From positions 1,720,001-1,784,000 of the forward strand of contig OCMG01000004.1 in NCBI GenBank assembly GCA_900215285.1: DNA of 64,000 nucleotides, given 5' to 3'. Position 1 is the stretch's first letter. Every line of letters begins with the position of its first letter. Below, one piece after another: positions 38,261-47,523 of this stretch. The position numbers and the translations under genes were made by a program. The notes under the pieces were generated by a model. The model made no database searches. It was given only the letters and a program-made list of their open reading frames with translations, and was not told where the DNA came from. This DNA is from Ensifer adhaerens (lineage in GTDB: Bacteria; Pseudomonadota; Alphaproteobacteria; Rhizobiales; Rhizobiaceae).

Positions 38261-38283
38261 GTTGCGATATTTACCTAGTCTTC

Positions 38284-38315
38284 AGGCCCGCGGCACGTCG
38301 TTGTCGCGGGCCTTT
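38284..38315 (+). terminator. ftsH terminator
   Basis: 9-bp stem AGGCCCGCG (38284-38292) and CGCGGGCCT (38305-38313) with a 12-nt loop and a short TTC tail. Confidence 0.75.
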
Positions 38316-38457
38316 CTGTGGGCGAGATCAAAATTGATATCCGTCACAGAAAAGCCACAGCTCGCCGTTTTAGAAAAAATATTTCCCAATTTCCTCGGAA
38401 AACGCGCTCCATAAGAGAATATTTTTGCAAGAAAGCTGGCTTCTGTCCTTTCTCCAT

Positions 38458-38477
38458 AAAAACTTACGTAAGTTTTT
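38458..38477. promoter_or_regulatory. Perfect 20-bp palindrome before the FadL-type gene
   Basis: AAAAACTTACGTAAGTTTTT reads the same on both strands. It lies 91 bp before the porin start in an AT-rich region. The TTACGTAA core is typical of dimeric helix-turn-helix regulator operators, so it may be the control site of the porin gene; it could also form a weak AT-rich hairpin. Confidence 0.55.
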
Positions 38478-38568
38478 GGCGTTTTCCGGGCATGCCTCAT
38501 TTCGGACACGCTGTTGCACCTTTGCGCAAGGTGGATATCCTTCATGCTCATGATGAGGGAGGACCTTA

Positions 38569-39741
38569 ATGACTAACAAGCAATTCAATTTCGGTTTGGT
38601 AGCGGCTCTTGGCGGGGTTCTTTGCGCAAGCACCGCTTTTGCTGGCGGTTTCTCGCGCGGCGACGCTAACACGGATGTTCTTTTCGACGGCGGCAAGGCG
38701 AATATTGATGCCGGTTTCGTCTATGTTTCGCCGCAGGTCAAATATGACACGATCAACGGCCAGAAGACGAATGACGGTCGCTTTACGGATGACTACTGGA
38801 TTCCCAATATCGCAGTGGCTGTTCGTCCCGCCGACGTATTCGGTTGCGCACTGACCTATACGCAGTCGTTTGGTGCCGGGGCATCCTACGGTGCCGATGC
38901 GCGCAATGCGGAACTGACGAATTCCATTCTCGCCGGCGGCCGCGCGAATGCCAACTACACGATCTCCAAGGGCTTCACCAGCAACGAATACGGCGCAACC
39001 TGCGACGTGAAGTTCGATGCAGGCAAGGGCAAGTTCCACGTCCTCGGCGGTCTCTTCCTGGAAGATTTCTCCTATACCGCCCAGTCGCTGACCGGTACGC
39101 TGAACCTGAACGATAACGGGTCGGTCGGCTACCGTCTCGGTGCTGCCTACGAAATCCCGGAATATGCGATGCGCGCCTCGGTCATGTACCGTTCCGAGGT
39201 CAAGCATAACGCTGGCGGCAGCTACACCTTCTCAAGCACCGCTCTGGCGGCCAACCCGCTGCTTCCGTCCCGCGTGTCTGCTGCCGGTGCCGGTACGCTA
39301 CCGCAGTCCGTCAAGGTCTACCTGCAGACCGGTATCGCGCCTGACTGGCTGGTTTACGGCTCGGTCGAGTGGACCGACTGGAGCGTCCTGCAGACTCTGA
39401 ACTATACGGTTGGCACCTCCCCGAGATCCGACAAGTATTACTGGAACGATGGCTGGACCATCCAGGGTGGCATTGGTCACAAGTTCAACGACACCATTTC
39501 CGGTACGCTGAACGTGACCTGGGACAAGGGCGTCGGCTCGGGCGCGGACATCCAGACCGATACCTGGACGTTTGGCGCGGGCGCTCTGATCAATGCTGGT
39601 CCCGGACAGTTCAAAGTGGGCGGCGGCGTGACCTACATCACGGGTGGCAGCCAGTCTGTGGCCAAGGGCGCTACGTTTAACGCCACGACGTCCGGAAGCT
39701 GGGCTTACGCGGTAGGCGCTTCGTACAATATCAAGTTCTGA
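38569..39741 (+). CDS. Outer-membrane fatty-acid/hydrocarbon transporter, FadL/OmpP1 family
   Basis: 390 residues. Signal peptide MTNKQFNFGLVAALGGVLCA to about residue 25 (ending AFA). The mature chain begins GGFSRGDANTDVLFDGGKAN and is built of alternating beta strands to the C-terminal aromatic-ended strand SYNIKF. The N-terminal plug-like part and the DWSVLQTLNY segment match FadL/TodX proteins, which take up long-chain fatty acids or aromatics. Family length is about 400-450, so it is slightly short. A palindromic operator lies upstream. It is single, with its own terminator. Confidence 0.88.
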   Translation: MTNKQFNFGLVAALGGVLCASTAFAGGFSRGDANTDVLFDGGKANIDAGFVYVSPQVKYDTINGQKTNDGRFTDDYWIPNIAVAVRPADVFGCALTYTQSFGAGASYGADARNAELTNSILAGGRANANYTISKGFTSNEYGATCDVKFDAGKGKFHVLGGLFLEDFSYTAQSLTGTLNLNDNGSVGYRLGAAYEIPEYAMRASVMYRSEVKHNAGGSYTFSSTALAANPLLPSRVSAAGAGTLPQSVKVYLQTGIAPDWLVYGSVEWTDWSVLQTLNYTVGTSPRSDKYYWNDGWTIQGGIGHKFNDTISGTLNVTWDKGVGSGADIQTDTWTFGAGALINAGPGQFKVGGGVTYITGGSQSVAKGATFNATTSGSWAYAVGASYNIKF

Positions 39742-39768
39742 TCTTTCGAACTTTGATGACAGATCGAT

Positions 39769-39800
39769 CAAGGCCCGGTGCTCATGCGCCGGGCCTTGTC
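39769..39800 (+). terminator. FadL-type gene terminator
   Basis: 10-bp stem CAAGGCCCGG (39769-39778) and CCGGGCCTTG (39789-39798). The T tract is weak, so this is moderate evidence. Confidence 0.6.
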
Positions 39801-39987
39801 GTTGCATAACAGCATGTTTTGCGGCGTTTCGGAATTTGATGAGGTCTTTCAGGAATTCTATGGCAAAGACACTGCAAATCCCGGCCGGCGTGCGGACTTT
39901 GTTCTTGCCGCGTCGCATGGCGCTGACTATGGACGGGATCGGAACAGGGCCTTCTGAGGCTCACAAAGATCGGATGGGCAGTACATC

Positions 39988-41340
39988 ATGACAAAGCGCT
40001 ATTTCGGCACGGACGGCATCCGCGGACAAGCCAATCGCTCACCCATGACCGCAGAAATTGCGATGAAAGTGGGCATGGCCGCGGGCATGGTCTTCCGCAA
40101 CGGCGGCCATCGCCATCGTGTCGTCATCGGCAAGGACACGCGTCTTTCGGGCTATATGCTGGAATATGCGATGGTCGCCGGTTTCACGGCGGCGGGCGTC
40201 GACGCTTTCATTCTCGGTCCCATCCCGACTCCGGCTGTGGCGATGCTGACGCGGTCCCTGCGCGCCGATGTCGGCGTGATGATCTCCGCTTCGCACAATC
40301 CCTACCAGGACAATGGCATCAAGCTGTTCGGTCCGGATGGTTACAAGCTGTCGGATGATATCGAGAAGGAAATCGAGAAGCTTCTCGACAAGGACATGTC
40401 GCCGCAATTCGCCGCGCCTGACGATATCGGTAGGGCGAAGCGTATCGATGGCGTGCATGACCGCTATATCGAACATGCCAAGCGCACGCTGCCGCGGGAT
40501 GTGACGCTGAAGGGGCTGAGGATCGCCATCGATTGCGCCAACGGCGCGGCCTACAAGGTTGCCCCTGCTGTTCTCTGGGAACTCGGCGCAGAGGTTGTCA
40601 CCATTGGCGTTGAACCCAATGGCACGAATATCAACCTCAATTGCGGTTCCACGCATCCGGAGACGCTTGCGCACAAGGTGCATGAAGTGCGCGCCGATAT
40701 CGGTATCGCGCTCGACGGTGATGCAGACCGGGTCATCATCATCGATGAGAAGGGCAAGGAAATCGACGGAGACCAGTTGATGGCCCTGATCGGCGAAACC
40801 TGGGCCAATGACGGGATGTTGCGGGGAGGCGGGATCGTTGCGACGATCATGTCGAATCTCGGCCTCGAGCGTTTCCTTGCAGAGCGCGGCCTGGAACTCG
40901 CGCGCACCAAGGTTGGTGACCGCTACGTGGTAGAGCATATGCGCAATTTCGGTTTCAATGTCGGTGGGGAGCAGTCCGGACATATGGTTCTGTCGGATTT
41001 CGGCACCACCGGTGACGGACTCGTGGCGGCGCTGCAGGTGCTTGCCTGCGTGAAACGGACCGGCAAGACGGTCAGCGAGGTTTGCCGCCGTTTCGAACCT
41101 GTGCCGCAGCTTCTGAAGAATGTTCGCTATTCCGGCGGTTCTCCGCTGGAGAACAAGGTCGTGAAGGATGCCATTGCGGCTGCGGAGTCCGATCTGAAGA
41201 AGCACGGACGTCTGGTCATCCGGCCTTCGGGAACCGAGCCGCTCATCCGCGTGATGGCCGAAGGGGATGACCGCGGTCAGATCGAGAAGATCGTCAACGA
41301 CCTGACGGGTGTGATCGCCGGCGTTTCGACTGTGGCATAG
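39988..41340 (+). CDS. glmM: Phosphoglucosamine mutase
   Basis: 450 residues. Converts glucosamine 6-phosphate to glucosamine 1-phosphate for UDP-GlcNAc, the precursor of peptidoglycan and lipid A. The phosphoserine loop [12 protein letters not shown] contains Ser102; the metal loop DGDADRVI is at about 244-251; and the phosphate-binding [12 protein letters not shown] is near the C-terminus. Starts [20 protein letters not shown] as usual. In many bacteria glmM follows ftsH; here the FadL-type gene has been inserted between them, an interesting local change. Confidence 0.97.
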   Translation: MTKRYFGTDGIRGQANRSPMTAEIAMKVGMAAGMVFRNGGHRHRVVIGKDTRLSGYMLEYAMVAGFTAAGVDAFILGPIPTPAVAMLTRSLRADVGVMISASHNPYQDNGIKLFGPDGYKLSDDIEKEIEKLLDKDMSPQFAAPDDIGRAKRIDGVHDRYIEHAKRTLPRDVTLKGLRIAIDCANGAAYKVAPAVLWELGAEVVTIGVEPNGTNINLNCGSTHPETLAHKVHEVRADIGIALDGDADRVIIIDEKGKEIDGDQLMALIGETWANDGMLRGGGIVATIMSNLGLERFLAERGLELARTKVGDRYVVEHMRNFGFNVGGEQSGHMVLSDFGTTGDGLVAALQVLACVKRTGKTVSEVCRRFEPVPQLLKNVRYSGGSPLENKVVKDAIAAAESDLKKHGRLVIRPSGTEPLIRVMAEGDDRGQIEKIVNDLTGVIAGVSTVA

Positions 41341-41439
41341 GTTTTCCTCTGTTATTGTTGTACAATATAATCGATTGACCGGTCTGGGCGCCCGGCGTAA
41401 CAATATTCACGTTTCTGTTGGATCTGGGAGGAAGCCACG

Positions 41440-43113
41440 ATGAAACGTTTGAAATTGGGACTGCTGGCGTCTGCCTGCCTGTTTTCTCTGAATATCGCAG
41501 CAGGTGCTCACGCGGCTCAAAGGCTCGCGTGCGATACCTTGACGGCCGAAGAGCTCGGCCTGAAGGATGTGAAAATCCTGTCGGCCAAGTCGACGCCCAT
41601 TGGCAAGGACAGTCCGATTGCGCACTGCCTCGTCGAAGGTGTGACTGCGGAAAGGACGGGAGCCGACGGCAAGCCTTACGCCGTTCACTTCGAATTCCGC
41701 CTGCCGGATGCCTGGAACGGCCGGTTTGTTCATCAGTTCAACGGTGGCAATGACGGCGTCGTCGTGCCGGCGTTCGGTCTGCCTGTCGCGGGAAGCACGC
41801 AGAAAAGTCCGCTTGCAGAGGGCTTTGCCGTCCTTTCTTCCGATGCCGGGCATGATGGAAAAGCCAATCCCCAATCGGGACTTGCCGGCAGCAATATGTT
41901 TGGCCTCGATCCAGAGGCGCGCGACTTTTACGGTTACAGGGCCGTCGAGGTCCTTACGCCCATGGCCAAGGCTTTCATCAAGGCCTATTACGGCGAAGGC
42001 CCCCAATACTCCTATGGTGTCGGCTGCTCGAATGGTGGCCGCCACGGGTTCGTGACTGCCTCGCGCCTCGGCAAGGACTATGACGGCATCCTGGCCGGCG
42101 CGCCCGGTTTTGATCTGCCGAAGGCGGCGCTGCAGCATGCTCTCGATATCCAGCAGTTGCATGCGGTGAATGGCGATGTTCGCAAGGCGCTGACGGTGGC
42201 AGACCAGCAGGTCGTTGCCCAACGCATTCTTGCTGCGTGTGACAAGCTTGACGGACTGGAAGACGGAATCGTTTCTGATACGGCTGCTTGCCAGAAGGTT
42301 TTCAAACCGCAGGACATGATCTGTCAGCCTGGCCAGAACTCTTCCTGCCTCACGGCGGAGAAAGTGAAGGCCCTGGAGACCATGTTCGCCGGTCCGAAGA
42401 ATTCCAAGGGTGAACAACTTTACAGCGACTGGTCCTGGGATCCGGGCATTGGGGGCGGAAACTGGCGTTTCTGGAAGGTCGAGAGCCCGATCCCTCCGTG
42501 GGATCACATGCCGGTGATTGCAGTCATGGGGGCGGGGTCTCTGGCCCAGATTTTCACGACGCCGCCAACCAAGGTCGGCGGTGATCCTTCGTCGCTCGAA
42601 AAGTTTCTCCTGTCCTTCGACTTCGACAAGGATGCTCCCAAGATCTTTGCGACAGATGGTACATATCGCGATTCGGCCATGGCTTTCATGACGCCGCCTG
42701 ATGTTGCCGATCCAAGGCTCGCGGATTTCGAGGCCGCCGGCCACAAGATGATTGTCTTTCATGGTGTGGGGGATCCGGTGTTTTCCTTCAACGACACGCG
42801 CAACTGGTACGAGCGCCTGTCTGCCAATTATCAGGGCAGTGCAGACAAGTTCGTGGAGCTCTATCCGGTGCCGGGCATGACCCATTGCCAGGGTGGACCC
42901 GCGACCGACCAGTTCGATCTGTTCGACAAGCTCGTCGGGTGGGTTGAAAAGGGGGAGAAACCGGCAGCCGTCACGGCGTCACTCAATCCTCAGAACAAGG
43001 ACGTGCCGGCCGCATGGCCGCAGTCCCGGACGCGGAAGCTTTGCCCCTATCCGCAGGTCGCGCGCTACACGGGGGGCAACCCCGAAGACGCCGCCAGTTT
43101 TGCCTGCCAATAG
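41440..43113 (+). CDS. Tannase / feruloyl esterase family protein, secreted
   Basis: 557 residues with a signal peptide (ending GAHAA, about residue 26). The catalytic set has the CS-D-HC pattern: the nucleophile in YGVGCSNGGRHG (Cys196-Ser197), Asp in FHGVGDPVFS and His-Cys in GMTHCQGGP, where the two cysteines link Ser and His. The family hydrolyses gallate or hydroxycinnamate esters in plant polyphenols and cell walls, or aromatic polyester products; the exact substrate is not inferable. GGGAGG precedes the ATG. The gene stands alone with its own terminator. A plant-associated lifestyle would suit it. Confidence 0.9.
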   Translation: MKRLKLGLLASACLFSLNIAAGAHAAQRLACDTLTAEELGLKDVKILSAKSTPIGKDSPIAHCLVEGVTAERTGADGKPYAVHFEFRLPDAWNGRFVHQFNGGNDGVVVPAFGLPVAGSTQKSPLAEGFAVLSSDAGHDGKANPQSGLAGSNMFGLDPEARDFYGYRAVEVLTPMAKAFIKAYYGEGPQYSYGVGCSNGGRHGFVTASRLGKDYDGILAGAPGFDLPKAALQHALDIQQLHAVNGDVRKALTVADQQVVAQRILAACDKLDGLEDGIVSDTAACQKVFKPQDMICQPGQNSSCLTAEKVKALETMFAGPKNSKGEQLYSDWSWDPGIGGGNWRFWKVESPIPPWDHMPVIAVMGAGSLAQIFTTPPTKVGGDPSSLEKFLLSFDFDKDAPKIFATDGTYRDSAMAFMTPPDVADPRLADFEAAGHKMIVFHGVGDPVFSFNDTRNWYERLSANYQGSADKFVELYPVPGMTHCQGGPATDQFDLFDKLVGWVEKGEKPAAVTASLNPQNKDVPAAWPQSRTRKLCPYPQVARYTGGNPEDAASFACQ

Positions 43114-43136
43114 CCACGGCGCGGAAATGAAGCAGG

Positions 43137-43163
43137 GAGCCGGCCATGTGCCGGCTCTTTTTT
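43137..43163 (+). terminator. Terminator after the tannase-family gene
   Basis: Perfect 8-bp stem GAGCCGGC (43137-43144) and GCCGGCTC (43150-43157) with a 5-nt loop and six T. Confidence 0.92.
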
Positions 43164-43225
43164 CATAAGCTCTCCGAAATATTTATCATTAACCGCCGGT
43201 TTCGCGGCATGGTGAACATTCTTGG

Positions 43226-43240
43226 TTAAGTGCAATTTAA
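43226..43240. promoter_or_regulatory. CtrA box upstream of the outer-membrane beta-barrel gene
   Basis: TTAA-GTGCAAT-TTAA is an exact TTAA-N7-TTAA site, 78 bp before the start of the outer-membrane gene and after the preceding terminator. Confidence 0.7.
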
Positions 43241-43318
43241 CGAATGCAATCTAGAGTGCCGGGCATGGGTCTGACGGCAATGTGACGCCGGCGGCGCAAC
43301 CGAATCCCGGAGATAAGA

Positions 43319-44152
43319 ATGAAAAAGCTGATGTGGAGTGCCATTGCCTCGGTGATCATGGGAGCAAGTGCCCAGGCTGCCGACCTTTCCCCACCCGACG
43401 TTGTCCAGGCTCCGCCTGCCGAAGTGCAAATCGCTTCGGTCAGCGGTTGGTATCTGCGCGGCGACGCCGCTTACAGCATCATGAAGATCCGTGGTGCTGA
43501 CTACAGCATCACCAACTCCCAGACTGGCTATGTCGGAGGCAACACCTTTGCCCGTACCAAGGTGGACGATAGCGCGACCTTCGGGGTGGGTGCCGGCTAC
43601 CAGTTCAACAACTATCTGCGCAGCGACGTGACGCTGGACTATACGCTCCGCACGACCTTCAACGGTTCGACGGACGGCTTCTGCGGCAACGGCAATCCGT
43701 GCAGCTCGCGCGACATTTCGCATGTCTCGATCTTCAGCCTGTTGGCCAACGCCTATGTCGATCTCGGCACCTATGGCAGCGTAACGCCGTATGTCGGCGC
43801 AGGTATCGGTGCCTCGCATGTCGATTGGGACGTATTGTCCAACTCCGACGATGACGGCACATTCATCCATGGCGGCACGTCCAGCTGGCGCTTCACCTAT
43901 GCCCTCATGGCCGGTGCATCCGTCGATCTGACATGCAACCTCAAGGCCGATGTCGGCTATCGCTATCGCCATATCAACGGTGGCTCGATGTTCAACAGCA
44001 TCAGCTTCAACTCCGGCGTCCAGGTTGGCCCGGGCCGCGACAAGGGCTTCGACATCCATGAAGTCCGCGGCGGTTTGCGCTACCAGTTCGGCAATGGCGG
44101 CTGTGGCGAAGTGGCGGCCGTTCCGCCGGCTCCGATGCCGGTCTACAAGTAA
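43319..44152 (+). CDS. Outer-membrane beta-barrel protein (Omp25/Omp31-like)
   Basis: 277 residues. Signal peptide ending AQA (about 20), then ADLSPPDVVQAPPAEVQ, a Pro-rich N-terminal segment, and an eight-stranded barrel pattern starting SGWYLRGDAAYSIMKI. The strand YVGAGIGASHVDW and a closing strand GGLRYQFGNGG fit the porin-like OMP_b-brl family of Rhizobiales (Omp25/Omp31, RopB). The C-terminus has an extra Pro-rich tail (VPPAPMPVYK) after the barrel. Two cysteines in GFCGNGNPCSS may form an external disulphide. A CtrA box lies upstream, fitting a cell-cycle- or envelope-linked surface protein. Confidence 0.85.
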   Translation: MKKLMWSAIASVIMGASAQAADLSPPDVVQAPPAEVQIASVSGWYLRGDAAYSIMKIRGADYSITNSQTGYVGGNTFARTKVDDSATFGVGAGYQFNNYLRSDVTLDYTLRTTFNGSTDGFCGNGNPCSSRDISHVSIFSLLANAYVDLGTYGSVTPYVGAGIGASHVDWDVLSNSDDDGTFIHGGTSSWRFTYALMAGASVDLTCNLKADVGYRYRHINGGSMFNSISFNSGVQVGPGRDKGFDIHEVRGGLRYQFGNGGCGEVAAVPPAPMPVYK

Positions 44153-44259
44153 GATTTCTGCAGTTTGACCCCGGAGGGCCCGCCTTGTGCGGGCTTTCCT
44201 GCGTTTGCAGCCTGTTTTCCTCATGCGGCAAATATTTTGTCGTTTGCGCCATGGAGTCG

Positions 44260-44287
44260 CTTGACTGTGAAAGGCTAATCCCATATC
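44260..44287 (+). promoter_or_regulatory. Candidate serC promoter
   Basis: CTTGAC (44260-44265), a 16-bp spacer and CATATC (44282-44287) match the alphaproteobacterial housekeeping pattern CTTGAC/CTATAT. Transcription would start near 44294, just at the beginning of the serC-motif leader. Confidence 0.6.
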
Positions 44288-44292
44288 TCCAG

Positions 44293-44340
44293 CGGCGGGA
44301 CACTCCTCCCCAACGAGGAGCCAACTATCTGGAAGGATAG
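44293..44340 (+). ncRNA. serC-motif 5' leader RNA
   Basis: Two adjacent hairpins directly before serC: CTCCTC (44303-44308) with GAGGAG (44315-44320), and CTATC (44325-44329) with GATAG (44336-44340). The second loop carries GGAAGG, the ribosome-binding site of serC. This layout and position match the alphaproteobacterial serC RNA motif, a conserved leader described as a putative cis-regulator of serC. The ligand is unknown. The Rfam serC covariance model would confirm it. Confidence 0.72.
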
Positions 44341-44346
44341 ACTGAT

Positions 44347-45528
44347 ATGGCTGAGACCGCCGCAAAGCCGGGCGTGCGCCCGCAAAACACTCATTTCTCT
44401 TCTGGCCCCTGCTCGAAGCGCCCCGGTTGGTCGCTCGATGCTCTTTCCGATGCTCCCGTCGGCCGTTCGCACCGCGCGAAGGTTGGCAAGGCGAAGCTGA
44501 AAGAGGCCATTGACCTTACCCGCGAAATTCTCGAAGTGCCGGCCGATTACCGCATCGGTATCGTGCCCGCTTCCGACACCGGCGCCGTCGAAATGGCGCT
44601 CTGGTCGCTGCTCGGCGAGCGTCCGGTCGACATGGTCGCCTGGGAAAGCTTCGGCGCCGGCTGGGTGACCGATGTCGTCAAGCAGCTGAAGCTCAAGGAC
44701 GCCCGCAAGCTCGAAGCCGCCTATGGCGAGCTGCCGAATCTGGCCGAGATCAATTTCGACCATGACGTGGTCTTCACCTGGAACGGTACCACTTCGGGCG
44801 TCCGCGTTCCGAACGCCGACTTCATCCCGGCCGACCGCAAGGGCCTGACGATCTGCGACGCGACATCTGCCGCATTTGCGCAGAACCTCGACTTCGCCAA
44901 GCTCGACGTCGTCACCTTCTCCTGGCAGAAGGTTCTTGGCGGCGAGGGCGGTCATGGCGTGCTGATCCTCAGCCCGCGCGCTGTCGAGCGGCTGGAAACC
45001 TATTCGCCGGCATGGCCGCTGCCCAAGATCTTCCGCATGACCAAGGGCGGCAAGATCATCGAAGGCATCTTTACGGGCGAAACGATCAATACGCCGTCCA
45101 TGCTCTGCGTCGAGGATTATATCGATGCGCTGAAGTGGGCGAAGTCGCTCGGCGGCCTCAAGGCGCTGATGGCGCGCGCTGACGCCAACGCCAAGGTCAT
45201 TGCAGACTTCGTCGCTGCCAATGCCTGGATCGCCAACCTCGCCAAGGACCCGGCAACGGCCTCCAATACGTCCGTCTGCCTGACCATTGCCGACAAGGAC
45301 GTGCTGGCGCTGGACGCCGATGCACAGGCCGCCTTCGCCAAGGGCATGGTTTCGCTGCTCGACAAGGAAGGCGTTGCCTATGACATTGGCGCCTACCGCG
45401 ACGCGCCGTCCGGCCTTCGCATCTGGGCTGGTGCGACCATCGAGACCGCCGACATGCTGGCGCTGATGCCGTGGCTGACCTGGGCTTTCGAGACCCAGAA
45501 GGCAACGCTCGCCAAGGCAGCAGCCTGA
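44347..45528 (+). CDS. serC: Phosphoserine aminotransferase
   Basis: 393 residues. PLP-dependent transfer from glutamate to 3-phosphohydroxypyruvate, the second step of serine synthesis. The N-terminus with [18 protein letters not shown] is the alphaproteobacterial/archaeal SerC form (TIGR01365). The PLP lysine is in [16 protein letters not shown] (Lys at about 197), and the strand [20 protein letters not shown] is conserved. A candidate CTTGAC promoter and the serC RNA leader sit immediately upstream, and serA follows by 77 bp, consistent with one operon. Confidence 0.95.
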   Translation: MAETAAKPGVRPQNTHFSSGPCSKRPGWSLDALSDAPVGRSHRAKVGKAKLKEAIDLTREILEVPADYRIGIVPASDTGAVEMALWSLLGERPVDMVAWESFGAGWVTDVVKQLKLKDARKLEAAYGELPNLAEINFDHDVVFTWNGTTSGVRVPNADFIPADRKGLTICDATSAAFAQNLDFAKLDVVTFSWQKVLGGEGGHGVLILSPRAVERLETYSPAWPLPKIFRMTKGGKIIEGIFTGETINTPSMLCVEDYIDALKWAKSLGGLKALMARADANAKVIADFVAANAWIANLAKDPATASNTSVCLTIADKDVLALDADAQAAFAKGMVSLLDKEGVAYDIGAYRDAPSGLRIWAGATIETADMLALMPWLTWAFETQKATLAKAAA

Positions 45529-45605
45529 GTTGCATCTGGCCCTGCCAATCAGGCGGGGCCGACATTCCCCATTCAGAGAATTGACCCTATTCAGGAGGCC
45601 TCACC

Positions 45606-47201
45606 ATGGCACCTCGCGTACTCGTATCTGACGAACTGTCGGAAACCGCCGTCCAAATCTTCCGCGATCGCGGCGTAGACGTCGATTTCATGCCGAAGCT
45701 CGGCAAGGACAAGGAAAAGCTCCTCGAGCTCATTCCGCAATATGATGGTCTTGCCATCCGTTCGGCCACCAAGGCGACCGAAAAGCTGATCGCGGCGGCG
45801 ACCAACCTCAAGGTCATCGGCCGCGCCGGCATCGGCGTCGACAATGTAGACATTCCCGCCGCTTCCAAGCGCGGCATCATCGTGATGAACACGCCCTTCG
45901 GCAACTCGATCACGACCGCCGAACACGCCATCGCGCTGATGTTTGCCGTGGCCCGCCAGCTTCCCGCAGCCGACACCTCGACGCAGGCCGGCAAGTGGGA
46001 AAAGTCGAAGTTCATGGGTGTCGAAATCACCGGCAAGACGCTTGGCGTCATCGGAGCCGGGAATATCGGCTCCATCGTCTGCTCGCGTGCCATTGGCCTG
46101 CGCATGAACGTCATTGCCTACGATCCCTTCCTCTCCAAGGAACGCGCCCAGGAAATGGGCGTCGAAAAGGTCGAGCTGGACGATCTGCTCGCCCGTGCCG
46201 ATTTCATCACGCTGCATGTGCCGATGACGGACAAGACGCGCGGCATCCTCAACAAGGAAGCGCTCGCGAAGACGAAGCCCGGCGTTCGCATCATCAACTG
46301 CGCCCGTGGCGGCCTGGTTGACGAGGCAGCGCTGGCCGAAGCCATCAAGTCCGGCCATGTCGCCGGCGCCGGCTTCGACGTGTTCGAAGTCGAACCCGCG
46401 ACGGAGAGCCCGCTCTTCGGTCTGGAAAATGTCGTCTGCACGCCGCATCTCGGCGCATCGACCACGGAAGCACAGGAAAACGTTGCGCTTCAGGTCGCTG
46501 AGCAGATGTCGGACTACCTCGTGAAGGGTGCCGTCTCCAACGCCATCAACATGCCGTCGATCACGGCGGAAGAAGCGCCGATCCTGAAGCCCTTCATCCG
46601 GCTCGCCGATTGCCTTGGTGCTTTTGTCGGTCAGGTGACGGAAGGCCCGATCAAGGAAATCGAGATCCTGTTCGACGGCGTCACCGCCACGATGAACACC
46701 AAGGCGCTGACGAGCGCGCTGCTGGCCGGTCTCATCCGTCCGCAGGTCGCCGACGTGAACATGGTTTCGGCTCCGATCATGGTGAAGGAAAAGGGCATCA
46801 TCGTTTCCGAGGTCAAGCGCGACAAGACGGGCGTCTATGACGGCTACATCAAGCTGACGGTGACGACCGAGACGCAGACGCGCTCTGTTGCCGGCACCGT
46901 CTTCTCCGACGGCAAGCCGCGCTTCATCCAGATCAAGGGCATCAACATGGATGCCGATGTCGGCGCCAACATGATTTACATCGCCAACACCGACGTCCCC
47001 GGCATGATCGGCTACATGGGCACGACGCTCGGCGAGGGCGGCGTCAACATCGCCAACTTCCAGCTCGGCCGCGACAAGCAGGGCGGCGATGCGATCGCGC
47101 TTCTCTATGTCGACGAGAAGGTTAAGCCGGAGGTTCTGGCCAAGCTGACCGCCCATACGGCGATCCGTCAGGCGAAGCCTCTGGTCTTCAACGTCGACTA
47201 A
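45606..47201 (+). CDS. serA: D-3-phosphoglycerate dehydrogenase
   Basis: 531 residues, the long form with an intervening ASB domain and a C-terminal ACT domain. Catalyses the first step of serine synthesis from 3-phosphoglycerate. Motifs: GRAGIGVDNVDIPAASKRGI, the NAD site LGVIGAGNIGSIVCSRA (about 144-160), the catalytic Arg in INCARGGLVDEAAL and His in CTPHLGAS. The ACT domain (about 455-531) has DVPGMIGYMGTTLGEGGVNI and would give serine feedback. GGAGGCCTCACC is the Shine-Dalgarno. It ends in a strong terminator. The 3-phosphoglycerate precursor is made by pgk in this window. Confidence 0.97.
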   Translation: MAPRVLVSDELSETAVQIFRDRGVDVDFMPKLGKDKEKLLELIPQYDGLAIRSATKATEKLIAAATNLKVIGRAGIGVDNVDIPAASKRGIIVMNTPFGNSITTAEHAIALMFAVARQLPAADTSTQAGKWEKSKFMGVEITGKTLGVIGAGNIGSIVCSRAIGLRMNVIAYDPFLSKERAQEMGVEKVELDDLLARADFITLHVPMTDKTRGILNKEALAKTKPGVRIINCARGGLVDEAALAEAIKSGHVAGAGFDVFEVEPATESPLFGLENVVCTPHLGASTTEAQENVALQVAEQMSDYLVKGAVSNAINMPSITAEEAPILKPFIRLADCLGAFVGQVTEGPIKEIEILFDGVTATMNTKALTSALLAGLIRPQVADVNMVSAPIMVKEKGIIVSEVKRDKTGVYDGYIKLTVTTETQTRSVAGTVFSDGKPRFIQIKGINMDADVGANMIYIANTDVPGMIGYMGTTLGEGGVNIANFQLGRDKQGGDAIALLYVDEKVKPEVLAKLTAHTAIRQAKPLVFNVD

Positions 47202-47232
47202 CTCTCTGCCTGACTTTCGTCAGAGCCAGTTC

Positions 47233-47265
47233 GCCCGGGTGCTGTCGCACCCGGGCTTTGCTTTT
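47233..47265 (+). terminator. serA terminator
   Basis: Perfect 9-bp stem GCCCGGGTG (47233-47241) and CACCCGGGC (47248-47256), 6-nt loop, then TTTGCTTTT. Confidence 0.88.
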
Positions 47266-47402
47266 GCCCGTCCCCCGTGTTTGGGCCAAGGCCGACGTAT
47301 CCAGTCAAAGGTTTGATATCGGACGGTCAGAGCAGGTTTTGGCCCAGGATCATTTTTTACTTTATTTGGGTTTGCTTTATTTTTATAATTTGTTAACTTA
47401 TA

Positions 47403-47417
47403 TTAATTTTTAGTTAA
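47403..47417. promoter_or_regulatory. CtrA box upstream of the phytochrome operon
   Basis: TTAA-TTTTTAG-TTAA, an exact full-site pattern, 106 bp before the response-regulator start. The AT-rich context makes a chance match more likely than at the other boxes, so confidence is lower. Confidence 0.5.
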
Positions 47418-47523
47418 GCGATTGGAAATTCTCTTTCCAATAAGGAACATCTTTCAAGGTAGTTCGTTTTTGGTACGCGCTGGCGAATTGTAACTGATTT
47501 CAAATTGAACGAGGAGCGTGCCG

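Larger units (their letters stand above)
38261..38568. other. ftsH-fadL intergenic region
   Basis: 308 bp. It starts with the ftsH terminator (38284-38313) and then becomes markedly AT-rich. It contains a perfect 20-bp palindrome at 38458-38477 and a GAGGGAGG ribosome-binding site before the porin gene. No gene is seen. Confidence 0.6.
47202..47523. other. serA-phytochrome operon intergenic region
   Basis: 322 bp. It starts with the serA terminator (47233-47265). A strikingly AT-rich stretch follows (about 47340-47420) with an exact CtrA box at 47403-47417. A GAGGAG Shine-Dalgarno precedes the response-regulator gene. No small ORF stands out. Confidence 0.6.

Noticed and set aside
39814..39957. 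Small open frame of 47 codons between the FadL-type gene and glmM
   Set aside because: It has a plausible length but no Shine-Dalgarno, no signal or membrane feature and no family I know. It starts just after a terminator hairpin. I left it out of the features.
45538..45560. Hairpin between serC and serA taken as a terminator
   Set aside because: GGCCCTGCC/GGCGGGGCC is a fair stem, but there is no T tract and the genes are a known pair, so it is probably not a true terminator.
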